From an uncultured Oscillospiraceae bacterium (GTDB taxonomy: Bacteria > Bacillota > Clostridia > Oscillospirales > Oscillospiraceae): a DNA stretch of 64,000 nt. A model generated the notes under the pieces. That model made no database searches and was not told where the DNA came from. It worked only from the letters and a program-made list of their open reading frames with translations. Where the stretch lies: positions 1 through 64,000 of the forward strand of contig CAJTWF010000008.1 in NCBI GenBank assembly GCA_910579965.1, written 5' to 3'. Below, piece after piece: positions 1 through 8,280 of this stretch; the stretch's first letter is position 1; each line of letters opens with the position of its first letter. The translations under genes and the position numbers were made by a program.

Positions 1-22
1 TTCGGGGTGTGGAGGGAGATCC

Positions 23-140
23 TTGGTAGACGATTTTCGCGATCTGGTAGCACGCCAAAAATTTATGTCAACTATATCGGTTATGGGTCCAGTGATTGCA
101 GTTGGTAGCACGAAAAAAACCTTGGTAGCGCGTTGGTAGC
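23..140. repeat. Cluster of TTGGTAGC-like octamers
   Basis: Five copies of TTGGTAGC or one-mismatch forms begin at 23, 44, 102, 122 and 133. No convincing ORF covers the stretch. It lies beyond the htpG terminator, so it belongs to whatever is left of the window. I cannot assign a function; it could be the edge of a mobile element or a regulator-binding cluster. Confidence 0.4.
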
Positions 141-180
141 GTTTTCACAGAATGTTCATATTTGGATTCTGAATGGAGGC

Positions 181-220
181 AAAAAAGAACGGATTTGCCG
201 CTCACAGCGGCAAATCCGTT
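181..220 (-). terminator. Rho-independent terminator of htpG
   Basis: A perfect 15-bp inverted repeat (188-202 with 206-220, 3-nt loop) is followed on the minus strand by a six-T run (complement of 181-186). It sits about 90 bases past the htpG stop codon and is the obvious end of that transcript. Confidence 0.9.
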
Positions 221-308
221 CCGATAAACAAATCTATGACAATCTGGTATACATAACGCCGTTTTCCCGGGAAAAGTTAAATTTTGTGCAATTCGCCCAA
301 TCCCGGTT

Positions 309-2189
309 TTAAGCCCACAGGCTGCACAGCAGATCGGTGTATCCGGAGGGATCGGTGATGGGCAGGCCGGCGATCAGCTTGGCCTGATTGAACAGCACCT
401 GGGCGTACTTCCTGGCCTTCTCCGGATCGGCGGCGCGGGCGCTGTCCAGGGTGGCGAAGGCGGGATGGTCCACGTTCAGCTCCAGGATCCGCTTGGCCTT
501 CATGCCCATCTCCGGCTGGGCCACGGCAAAATACCGCTCCATCTCGAAGCTGACACCCTCGCCGCAGGTGAGGCACACGGGGTGGGTCTTCAGCTTCCGG
601 GACACCCGGACCTCGTCCACCTCCTGGCCCAGGGCCTCCTTGATGAAGTCCAGGGCCTCCTTGTACTCCTCCGCCGGCTTCTCCTCGGGCATGTCCTCCA
701 GCTCCAGATCGCCGTCCACGGCGGAGCGGAAGCTCTTCTCCTTGTACTCCCGCAGGACCTCCATGAGCAGCTGGTCCGGCTGATCGGTGAGGTAGAGGAT
801 CTCCACGTTCCGCTCCCGGAGCAGCTCCGTCTGGGGCAGGTTGTCCATGTTGGCCACGTCCTCGCCGGCGGCGTAGTAGATCACCTTCTGGCTCTCCGGC
901 ATCCGGTCCACGTACTCGGAGAGGGTGACCAGCTTCTTCTCTGTGGAGGAGTAGAACAGCAGCAGATCCTGCAAAAGCTCCTTCTTGGCCCCGTAGTTGT
1001 TCAGGCAGCCCACCTTCAGCTGGCGGCCGAAGTTCTTGTAGAACTTCTCATAGCCCTCCCGGTCCTCCCTGAGCATCCGCTCCAGCTCGCCCTTGACCTT
1101 CTTCTCAATGTTGTTGGCCATGAGCCGCAGCTGACGGTCATGCTGGAGGAGCTCCCGGGAGATGTTCAGGCTCAGATCCGGGGAGTCCACCACGCCCTTC
1201 ACAAAGCCGAAGTGTTCCCCGATGAGGTCCGCGCACTTGTCCATAATCATCACACCGGCGGAGTAGAGCTGGAGGCCACGCTCATAGTCGGCGCTGTAGT
1301 AGTCGAAGGGGGGCCGGGAGGGGATATACAGCAGGGCCTTGTAGGACACCTGACCCTCGGCGGATACGGTGATCACGGACTGGGGGGCGGTGAAGTCGTT
1401 GAACTTCTCCTGGTAGAACTTGTCGTACTCCTCCTGGGAGACGTCGCTCTTCTTCCGCTGCCAGAGGGGGACCATGCTGTTGAGGGTCTCCTCCTCCTTG
1501 TAGCTCTCATACTCGGGCTTGTCCTCGGGGGAGTCCTCCTTCTTCCGGGACTTGCTGACCTCCATGCGGATGGGCCAGCGGATGTAGTCGGAGTACTTCT
1601 TCACCAGGCTGCGCAGGGTGTACTCCTGGAGAAATTCGCCGTAGGTCTCCTCGCCCTCGTCGGGCTTGATGTGCATGATGATGTCGGTGCCCACGGTCTC
1701 CTTATCGCAGGGGGTGACGGTGTAGCCGTCGGCACCGTCGCTCTCCCAGCGGTAGGCCTGGCTCTCGCCATATTTTTTGGTGATGACCGTGATCTGATCG
1801 GCCACCATGAAGGCGGAGTAGAAGCCCACGCCGAACTGGCCGATGATGTCCACATCCTCGCTGTCCTTGCCCACCTCCTGGCGGAACTGGTAGGTGCCGC
1901 TGGAGGCGATGACGCCCAGGTTGTTCTCCAGCTCGCTCTCGTCCATGCCGATGCCGTTGTCGCTGACCGTGAGCGTCCGCCCGTCCGGATCCGCGTGGAT
2001 GGTGATGCGGAAGTCCTCCCGCTTGAGCCCCACGTTCTCGTCGGTCAGGGACTTGTAGCAGAGCTTGTCAATGGCGTCGCTGGCGTTGGAGATGATCTCC
2101 CGCAGGAAGATCTCCTTGTGGGTGTAGATGGAGTTAATCATCAGATCCAGCAGCCGCTTGGACTCCGCCTTGAATTCTTTCTTTGCCAT
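309..2189 (-). CDS. htpG: Chaperone protein HtpG (HSP90 family)
   Basis: Bacterial HSP90, a cytosolic ATP-dependent homodimeric chaperone that remodels client proteins under stress. The protein has 626 residues, the normal family length. The N-terminal GHKL ATPase site is visible: LREIISNASDAIDKL with the Asn/Asp motif, DNGIGM, and the glycine lid motif GQFGVGFYS. The middle and C-terminal dimerisation domains follow in the usual order. The start is ATG at 2189, preceded by AGGAGG at good spacing. A CIRCE operator lies just upstream, so HrcA control is expected; B. subtilis htpG, by contrast, is not in the HrcA regulon. The gene lies downstream of an MFS gene on the same strand and may receive some read-through. 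Confidence 0.97.
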   Translation of the reverse strand: MAKKEFKAESKRLLDLMINSIYTHKEIFLREIISNASDAIDKLCYKSLTDENVGLKREDFRITIHADPDGRTLTVSDNGIGMDESELENNLGVIASSGTYQFRQEVGKDSEDVDIIGQFGVGFYSAFMVADQITVITKKYGESQAYRWESDGADGYTVTPCDKETVGTDIIMHIKPDEGEETYGEFLQEYTLRSLVKKYSDYIRWPIRMEVSKSRKKEDSPEDKPEYESYKEEETLNSMVPLWQRKKSDVSQEEYDKFYQEKFNDFTAPQSVITVSAEGQVSYKALLYIPSRPPFDYYSADYERGLQLYSAGVMIMDKCADLIGEHFGFVKGVVDSPDLSLNISRELLQHDRQLRLMANNIEKKVKGELERMLREDREGYEKFYKNFGRQLKVGCLNNYGAKKELLQDLLLFYSSTEKKLVTLSEYVDRMPESQKVIYYAAGEDVANMDNLPQTELLRERNVEILYLTDQPDQLLMEVLREYKEKSFRSAVDGDLELEDMPEEKPAEEYKEALDFIKEALGQEVDEVRVSRKLKTHPVCLTCGEGVSFEMERYFAVAQPEMGMKAKRILELNVDHPAFATLDSARAADPEKARKYAQVLFNQAKLIAGLPITDPSGYTDLLCSLWA

Positions 2190-2296
2190 ATGTTGCCTTC
2201 CTCCTGTAAAGCCGGGGCCGCCGGAAGGGGGCCCTGTGATTTTCAGCCTCTATCATGCCTTCTAATTGTGAACAGAGTATGACGAAACTGTAAACA

Positions 2297-2323
2297 TTAG
2301 CACTCGATTTGCCGGAGTGCTAA
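2297..2323 (-). promoter_or_regulatory. CIRCE operator (HrcA site) upstream of htpG
   Basis: TTAGCACTC, nine spacer bases, then GAGTGCTAA: a perfect match to the CIRCE consensus. It lies between the MFS stop and the htpG start, about 110 bases before the htpG ATG. A possible -35 (TTGACG, complement of 2332-2337) lies next to it, but no clear -10 is visible. Confidence 0.95.
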
Positions 2324-2333
2324 CGGAACCCCG

Positions 2334-3650
2334 TCAAGAGGCGCTGCGGTCCTGCTCCTCCAGGGACCAGAGGTGTCTGTCATGCCGGAAGAGGAGGCAC
2401 ACGGCCACCCCGGCAAAGGCGATGACCAGAAACAGCAGCGCCGCGCCGCTGCCCTTTCCGCTGCCCAGCAGCGCGGTGAGCGCCGCATCCGGGCCCAGCC
2501 GGACCATGAGGGGCTCGCAGACCCGGTCCACCAGCCAGCCGCCCAGCAGGTATCCCAGGGGGATAGTGAAAAACTGGAGGGTGTTCCGGGCCGCGTAGAC
2601 CCGGGCCTGCATCTCCACCGGGATCCGCAGCCGCAGCAGCGCGCTCATGTTGGCTTGCATCATGGGGATCAGCAGCCATCCCAGCACCGCGCCGAAGCAC
2701 CATATCCCCGTGCCGCGGCCCAGGGCCAGCAGCAGGTTTTCCGTGCTCATGGAAACCAGCAGGCAGTTGCAGATCACCCGCACCCGGCTCCTGGGCTGGG
2801 GCAGGGCCGTGACCAGCAGGCTCCCCGCCAGATGGGCCAGCCCCGTGGCCGCCTCCACCAGACCCAGGGCCGTCTCCCCGCCGCCGGGGCGGGAGAGGAC
2901 CATGGCCGGCAGGGCCGCGTTGTACATGCTGGCGATGAGGTTGATGCACGCCAGAAACAGGATCAGATCCAGGACGCCCCGCTGGTTCAGCAGCCACCGC
3001 ACCCCCTCTCCGGCGGACCGGGTGAGGGGGACCTTCTCCGCCGGCGGCGTCTCCGGGAATTCCACCCCCCAGAGCAGGGTTCCCACAGCCGCGGCGCAGG
3101 TGGCCAGATCAAAGACGATCACCGCCTCCAGTCCCAGCAGCCCCAGCAGGGCGGTGGCGAGGACCGGGGAGAGCAGGGTGGTCAGGGACTGGGACAGGGA
3201 CAGCAGGCCGGATACCCGCTGCACCTGGTCCTTGGGGGTCAGCAGGGTCACCACCACCTCGCTGACCGGATACTGGACGGCGTTCATCAGGCCGTTGAGG
3301 GCGTTGAGCAGGTACAGATGCCACAGCGCCAGCTGCCCGGTTTTCAGCAGCGCCAGCACCGCCAGGGTGGTCAGCGCCGCGAAGGTGTCGCACATGGCCA
3401 TAGTTCTGCGCTTGTCCCACCGGTCCCCCAGGCTGCCGGCAAAGATGCTCAGAGCGACGTAGGGGACGTAGGAGCACACGCTGAGAAGGGCCGTGGTCAG
3501 GGCGGAGCCCTGCTGCTGGTAGGACCAGACCACCAGGGCGAAGCTGGTCATGGCGCTGCCCAGGGTGGAGAGGTTCTGGGTGCTCCAGACAATGAGGAAG
3601 GTTTTCAGTCCCGCCAGAGGCGGGAAGGGTTGTTTCAGATGTTGTTTCAT
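2334..3650 (-). CDS. MFS transporter (DHA3/EntS-MefA-like exporter)
   Basis: Major facilitator superfamily permease of 438 residues with about 12 hydrophobic segments. The signature GDRWDKRRTM in the loop between TM2 and TM3 and the overall pattern resemble the drug:H+ antiporter-3 branch, which holds macrolide and siderophore exporters. The substrate cannot be read from the sequence. It has its own promoter about 180 bases upstream, divergent from the asparagine synthetase promoter. AAGGAG lies about 12 bases before the ATG. The stop codon is directly followed by the CIRCE-controlled htpG. No linked regulator or resistance gene points to a substrate, so this is annotated only to superfamily. 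Confidence 0.85.
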   Translation of the reverse strand: MKQHLKQPFPPLAGLKTFLIVWSTQNLSTLGSAMTSFALVVWSYQQQGSALTTALLSVCSYVPYVALSIFAGSLGDRWDKRRTMAMCDTFAALTTLAVLALLKTGQLALWHLYLLNALNGLMNAVQYPVSEVVVTLLTPKDQVQRVSGLLSLSQSLTTLLSPVLATALLGLLGLEAVIVFDLATCAAAVGTLLWGVEFPETPPAEKVPLTRSAGEGVRWLLNQRGVLDLILFLACINLIASMYNAALPAMVLSRPGGGETALGLVEAATGLAHLAGSLLVTALPQPRSRVRVICNCLLVSMSTENLLLALGRGTGIWCFGAVLGWLLIPMMQANMSALLRLRIPVEMQARVYAARNTLQFFTIPLGYLLGGWLVDRVCEPLMVRLGPDAALTALLGSGKGSGAALLFLVIAFAGVAVCLLFRHDRHLWSLEEQDRSAS

Positions 3651-3831
3651 AGCAGGCCTTGCTCCTTTTGCGTTTCATAAGATTGAAAGGTAAATCCGCA
3701 GATCCGCAAGGCCTGTCCGGGCAAACCGGTTTAATTTATGCTCCATGCCGTCCTGTCCGGATCAGACCCTGCATGGAGCCGAACGCCTGCACAGCCGCAA
3801 AGCTGCCACCCCCCTTCGCTGAGATGGCCCC

Positions 3832-3860
3832 ATTGTACCACATCCGGCCAAAAAGAGCAA
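3832..3860 (-). promoter_or_regulatory. Promoter for the MFS gene
   Basis: On the minus strand: TTGCTC (complement of 3855-3860), a 17-base spacer, then TACAAT (complement of 3832-3837) with an extended-10 TG. The predicted leader to the ATG is about 175 bases and holds a weak inverted repeat near 3741-3777. Confidence 0.65.
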
Positions 3861-3905
3861 CCGGACCCAAAATGAAAGATTTTTCTGCCAACTTGCAGAA
3901 AATAC

Positions 3906-3934
3906 TTGACAACAGCGGGCAGAGGGAGTAAACT
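3906..3934 (+). promoter_or_regulatory. Promoter of the asnB-glnN operon
   Basis: Consensus -35 TTGACA (3906-3911), 17-base spacer, -10 TAAACT (3929-3934). Transcription would begin near 3941, directly upstream of the T-box leader. Confidence 0.85.
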
Positions 3935-3959
3935 AACCCCATATTTCATAAAGCAAAAG

Positions 3960-4219
3960 GCGTTGATGGAGAGAAGTAGCCGGGAAGAGCTCCTTTCAGT
4001 GAGCGGGGGACAGTGGGAACCCCGCAGGGGAATCCGGGTGAATAACACTCCGTAGCCGCAACCCGAACGAGCCTGCCGGAAGGCGCTCCAGTAGGGAAGA
4101 CGGGGCGGCCCGTTACAGCCGGCAGGCTTGTTAGAGCTGAAGGGGCTGCGTCAGCGGCAAATTAGGTGGCACCACGGATTCCGGCGATTCGTCCTAAAAT
4201 TGTATTTTAGTGACGCCGG
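3960..4219 (+). ncRNA. T-box riboswitch, asparagine-type (specifier AAC)
   Basis: The T-box core AGGTGGCACCACGG lies at 4164-4177. The antiterminator pairs TTAGG (4162-4166) with CCTAA (4193-4197), bulging TGGC, which complements the GCCA end of a tRNA with discriminator G, as in tRNA-Asn. Stem I closes with GGAG (3968-3971) and CTCC (4048-4051). The AAC codon at 4044-4046 sits one base before that helix, the specifier position, and the 5' side carries the AGTA motif. The competing hairpin (4181-4219) has no U-run directly after it. The downstream gene makes asparagine, which fits an Asn specifier. Confidence 0.9.
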
Positions 4220-4240
4220 CAACATCTGGAGGTGCTTTTT

Positions 4241-5824
4241 ATGTGCGCAATCATGGGTTATACCGCCGCCGATATCCCCCTGTCCCGGCTGGAGAACGCC
4301 TTCTCCGCGGCCAAGAGCCGGGGACCCGACGGCAGCCGCTCCCTGGCTCTGCCGGGCGGAAGCCTCCTCTTCCACCGGCTGGCCATCATGGGCCTGCACC
4401 CGGAGGGGATGCAGCCCTTTACCGCCCCGGACGGCAGCGCCGTGGTCTGCAACGGAGAGCTCTACGGCTTTCGTCAGATGAAAAGGGAGCTGGAGGCGAA
4501 GGGCTATGCCTTCTCCAGCGGCTCCGACTGCGAGCTGCTGCTGCCCCTGTGGCGTGAGTACGGAGAGGACATGTTTGACAAGCTGGACGCGGAGTTCGCC
4601 CTCATCCTCTACGACGCCCCCACCGGCAGCTTCGTGGCCGCCCGGGACCCCGTCGGCATCCGGCCCCTGTACTACGGCTACAGCTCCTCCGGCCGCATCC
4701 TCTTCGCCAGCGAGCCCAAGTGTCTGCTGGGCCTGGCGGACAGGATCATGCCCTTTCCGCCGGGCTGCTTCTACAGGGATGGCCGCTTTGTCCGGTACCG
4801 GGATATCGCCCAGGTGGACGAGGTCTGCCATGACAGCCTGGACGCTGTCTGCGCCAATATCCGGGAGAAGCTGATCCTGGCGGTGGAGAAGCGGCTGGAC
4901 GCGGACGTGCCTGTGGGGTTCCTCCTCTCCGGCGGCCTGGACAGCTCCCTGGTCTGCGCCATCGCCGCCCGCCTGCTGGGCCGGCCCATTGAGACCTACG
5001 CCGTGGGCATGTCCACCGACGCCATTGACCTCAAGTATGCCCGGCAGGCGGCGGACCACATCGGCAGCCGCCACCACGAGATCTACATCACCGAGGAGGA
5101 CGTGCTCTCCGCCCTGGATCAGCTCATATACATCCTGGGCACCTACGACATCACCACCATCCGGGCCAGCATGGGCATGTACCTGCTGTGCCGGGCGATC
5201 CGCGAGCAGAGCGGGATCCGGGTGCTGCTCACCGGGGAGATCAGCGATGAGCTCTTCGGATACAAGTACACCGACTTCGCCCCCTCGCCGGAGGCCTTCC
5301 AGGCCGAGGCGGTCAAGCGGATCCGGGAGGTGCATATGTACGACGTGCTCCGGGCGGACCGCTGCATCTCCGCCAACAGCCTGGAGGCCCGGGTGCCCTT
5401 CGGGGATCTGGATTTCGTGCGGTATGTCATGAGTGTGGACCCGGCCAGGAAGGTCAACGTGTACAACAAGGGCAAGTATCTGCTGCGCCGGGCCTTTGCC
5501 GGGGACTGCCTGCCGTCCTCCATCCTCCAGCGGGAGAAGGCCGCCTTCTCCGACGCGGTGGGCCACAGCCTGGTGGACGATCTGAAGGCCCACGCCGAGC
5601 GGGTCTGCGGAGCGGACTGGCGGGACCGGGCGGAGCAATACGCCTACCACGCAAAGCCCTTTACCAAGGAGTCCCTGCTCTACCGGGAGATCTTCGAGCG
5701 GCACTACCCCGGGCAGGCGGCCATGGTGGCGGACTTCTGGATGCCCAACCGGGAATGGGAGGGCTGCGATGTGGACGATCCATCAGCCCGGGTGCTGAGC
5801 AACTATGGCGCGTCCGGGGAGTGA
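4241..5824 (+). CDS. asnB: Asparagine synthase (glutamine-hydrolysing)
   Basis: Converts aspartate, glutamine and ATP to asparagine and glutamate. The ATG at 4241 is chosen because it makes Cys residue 2 (MCAIMG), the glutaminase nucleophile after Met removal, and because GGAGGTG precedes it by 8 bases; a GTG nine bases upstream is less likely. The class II amidotransferase domain covers about residues 2-190 (RGPDG, HRL, CNGEL). The ATP pyrophosphatase domain follows, with the P-loop SGGLDSS near residue 230. Length is 527 residues, normal for AsnB. The Asn T-box leader and the following glutamine synthetase gene support the call: the partner gene supplies the glutamine donor. Confidence 0.95.
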   Translation: MCAIMGYTAADIPLSRLENAFSAAKSRGPDGSRSLALPGGSLLFHRLAIMGLHPEGMQPFTAPDGSAVVCNGELYGFRQMKRELEAKGYAFSSGSDCELLLPLWREYGEDMFDKLDAEFALILYDAPTGSFVAARDPVGIRPLYYGYSSSGRILFASEPKCLLGLADRIMPFPPGCFYRDGRFVRYRDIAQVDEVCHDSLDAVCANIREKLILAVEKRLDADVPVGFLLSGGLDSSLVCAIAARLLGRPIETYAVGMSTDAIDLKYARQAADHIGSRHHEIYITEEDVLSALDQLIYILGTYDITTIRASMGMYLLCRAIREQSGIRVLLTGEISDELFGYKYTDFAPSPEAFQAEAVKRIREVHMYDVLRADRCISANSLEARVPFGDLDFVRYVMSVDPARKVNVYNKGKYLLRRAFAGDCLPSSILQREKAAFSDAVGHSLVDDLKAHAERVCGADWRDRAEQYAYHAKPFTKESLLYREIFERHYPGQAAMVADFWMPNREWEGCDVDDPSARVLSNYGASGE

Positions 5825-5870
5825 CGGCGGCAGACGACAATGGACCAACCGATGAAAGGAGAAAACGATC

Positions 5871-7970
5871 ATGAGCAAAAAGAAGAAGGTTCCCGAGCTG
5901 TTCGGCAGCATGGTATTCAATGAGGAGGTCATGAAGCAGCGCCTCTCCAGCACCTGCTACAGAGCGTGGAAGAAGTGTGTGGAGGACGGCACGCCCCTGA
6001 GCCTGGAGACCGCCCACGAGATGGCCGCCGAGATGAAAAACTGGGCCATGGACCGGGGGGCAACCCACTACACCCACTGGTTCCAGCCCATGACCGGGGT
6101 GACGGCGGAGAAGCACGACGGCTTCCTCACCCCCGAGGGGCCCAGCCGGGTGCTGATGCTCTTCTCCGGCAAGGAGCTGGTCCGGGGGGAGCCGGACGCC
6201 TCCTCCTTCCCCTCCGGCGGCCTGCGGGCCACCTTTGAGGCCCGGGGGTACACCGCCTGGGACCCCACCTCCTTTGCCTTTATCAAGGACGGCAGCCTCT
6301 GTATCCCCACCATCTTCTGCTCCTACAGCGGTCAGGCCCTGGACAAGAAGACTCCCCTGCTGCGCTCCATGGAGGAGCTCTCCCGCCAGGCGGTGCGGGT
6401 GCTGCGGCTGTTCGGGGACACGAATGTGAAGAAGGTCACCAGCCAGGTGGGCCCGGAGCAGGAGTACTTCCTCATTGACAAGGATGTGTACAACCGGCGG
6501 GAGGATCTCATCCTCACAGGCCGCACCCTCTTCGGGGCCAAGCCCCCCAAGGGCCAGGAGCTGGAGGACCACTACTTCGGCACCATCAAGCCCCGGGTGG
6601 CGGCCTACATGAAGGAGCTGGACGAGGAGCTGTGGAAGCTGGGCATCTGCGCCAAGACCAAGCACAACGAGGTGGCCCCGGCCCAGCACGAGCTGGCCCC
6701 GGTCTACGCCGACGCCAACACCGCCTGCGACCACAACCAGCTGACCATGGAGATCATGAAGAAGGTGGCCGGGCGGCACAATATGGTGTGCCTGCTCCAC
6801 GAGAAGCCCTTTGCCGGCGTCAACGGCTCCGGCAAGCACGACAACTGGTCCCTGAGCACCGACACGGGCCTCAACCTCTTCAAGCCCGGCTCCACCCCCA
6901 GCCAGAACGCCCGGTTCCTTCTCTTCCTCACCGCCTTCATCAAGGGCGTGGACGAGTACCAGGAGCTGCTGCGCTGCACCGTGGCCAACCCGGGCAACGA
7001 CCACCGCCTGGGGGCCCAGGAGGCGCCGCCGGCCATCCTTTCCATCTTCCTGGGGGACGAGCTCACCGCCATTGTGGACGCCATCATCCAGGGCACCGAG
7101 TACGTGGACCAGAGCAAGAAGACCCTGTCCATCGGCGTGGACATGCTCCCCCACATTCCCCAGGACACCACGGACCGGAACCGCACCTCGCCCCTGGCCT
7201 TCACGGGCAACAAGTTTGAGTTCCGGATGCTGGGCTCCAGCCAGTCCGTCACTGGGCCCAACGTGGCCCTCAACACCATCATGGCCGAGGAGCTGGGCCA
7301 GTTCGCGGACCGGCTGGAGCAGGCGGAGGACTTCAACGCCGCCCTCCATCAGCTCATCCGGGACGCCCTGCGGGACCACCAGCGGATCATCTTCAACGGC
7401 AACGGCTACGAGGACTCCTGGGTGGAGGAGGCGGAGCGGCGGGGCCTGAGCAACCTGGCCTGCACCGCCGACGCCCTGCAAACCTACCTCCAGCCCAAGC
7501 ACATTGAGCTCTTCCGCAGGCACAATGTCTTCACCGAGGAGGAGCTGGCGGCCCGCAACGAGATCCATCTGGAGAACTACTGCGAGGTCATCGGCATCGA
7601 GGCCCGGACCATGCTGGACATGGTCCGCCGGGACATCTTCCCCGCTGTCAGCGCCTTCTCCGGGGAGGTGGCCAGGAGCGTGGCCGCCAAGCGGAGCGTG
7701 CTGGCGGATCTGGACTGCGGCAGCGAGGAGGACCTGCTGCGCAGGCTCAGCGCCCTGACCGGGGAGATGATGGCCCAGACCGACGGGCTGGAGAGGGCCC
7801 TGGCGGAGCACCGGAGTGAGGACGCCTACGGAGCCGCACACTACTATAAATATACCGTGTTCGCCGCCATGGAGCGGCTCCGGGCCGCCGTGGACCAGCT
7901 GGAGGCCATCACCTCCGCCCGGTACTGGCCATACCCCTCCTACACGGATCTGCTGTTCTCCATCAAGTAA
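5871..7970 (+). CDS. glnN: Glutamine synthetase type III
   Basis: ATP-dependent ligation of ammonia to glutamate. The 699-residue length and motifs are those of the GSIII family found in Bacteroidetes, cyanobacteria and many Clostridia, not the 440-residue GSI. Visible signatures include VGPEQEYFL, KHNEVAPAQHELAP, FAGVNGSGKHDNWS, NPGNDHRLGAQEAPP and NRTSPLAFTGNKFEFRMLGSS. The start is ATG at 5871 after AAAGGAG. It follows asnB by 46 bases with no terminator between, so both probably share the Asn T-box leader, which would raise glutamine supply when asparagine is needed. Confidence 0.96.
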   Translation: MSKKKKVPELFGSMVFNEEVMKQRLSSTCYRAWKKCVEDGTPLSLETAHEMAAEMKNWAMDRGATHYTHWFQPMTGVTAEKHDGFLTPEGPSRVLMLFSGKELVRGEPDASSFPSGGLRATFEARGYTAWDPTSFAFIKDGSLCIPTIFCSYSGQALDKKTPLLRSMEELSRQAVRVLRLFGDTNVKKVTSQVGPEQEYFLIDKDVYNRREDLILTGRTLFGAKPPKGQELEDHYFGTIKPRVAAYMKELDEELWKLGICAKTKHNEVAPAQHELAPVYADANTACDHNQLTMEIMKKVAGRHNMVCLLHEKPFAGVNGSGKHDNWSLSTDTGLNLFKPGSTPSQNARFLLFLTAFIKGVDEYQELLRCTVANPGNDHRLGAQEAPPAILSIFLGDELTAIVDAIIQGTEYVDQSKKTLSIGVDMLPHIPQDTTDRNRTSPLAFTGNKFEFRMLGSSQSVTGPNVALNTIMAEELGQFADRLEQAEDFNAALHQLIRDALRDHQRIIFNGNGYEDSWVEEAERRGLSNLACTADALQTYLQPKHIELFRRHNVFTEEELAARNEIHLENYCEVIGIEARTMLDMVRRDIFPAVSAFSGEVARSVAAKRSVLADLDCGSEEDLLRRLSALTGEMMAQTDGLERALAEHRSEDAYGAAHYYKYTVFAAMERLRAAVDQLEAITSARYWPYPSYTDLLFSIK

Positions 7971-7981
7971 AGCAAACAAAT

Positions 7982-8247
7982 AAGGAGCCCGCGCCGCAGA
8001 TCACGGCGCGGGCTCTTAGACTATCCCCAAAGCCCTCCGCAGGAGTTTCGCGCCCGCAGGCGCGAAATAAGTTTTGATTGTTTTTCCCGCGGCATGTACG
8101 TGGGAAAAACACTTTGCATGGAGCGAGCGTCGAACTGTACGCCAAAGGCGTACAGCGAGGCGCAGAGCGGAGTGAAAATTTGCTCAAAAAAGTGGCGAAG
8201 CCACTTTTTTGACAAGGAGCCCGCGCCGCAGATCACGGCGCGGGCTC
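7982..8247. repeat. Array of six hairpins bounded by a 34-bp direct repeat
   Basis: A 34-bp sequence holding a 12-bp GC-rich hairpin occurs identically at 7982-8015 and 8214-8247. Between the copies are four more inverted repeats: 8046-8067, 8080-8110, 8135-8155 and 8184-8212. The array fills the gap between the convergent glnN and livF genes. No ORF in it is convincing. It looks like a structured extragenic repeat element. Confidence 0.75.
8184..8212. terminator. Bidirectional terminator between glnN and livF
   Basis: TCAAAAAAGTGGC, GAA loop, GCCACTTTTTTGA: a perfect 13-bp stem ending in A and T runs, so it can stop transcription from both sides. It serves the convergent asnB-glnN and liv transcripts. 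Confidence 0.8.
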
Positions 8248-8280
8248 CTGCCCGTTCAGCAGTATGAAGGAGAAGCGCTT

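Noticed and set aside
23..60. Possible tRNA because of GGTAGA/GGTAGC
   Set aside because: No T-arm (GGTTCGAATCC type) or acceptor stem can be drawn nearby.
465..2282. 605-codon open frame opposite htpG
   Set aside because: Shadow of htpG codon bias: composition dominated by Leu, Val, His and Gly, no ribosome site, no domain. Many other long antisense frames in the window were dropped for the same reason.
3731..4048. 105-codon minus-strand frame upstream of asnB
   Set aside because: It overlaps the divergent promoters and the T-box stem I and has no domain or conserved start.
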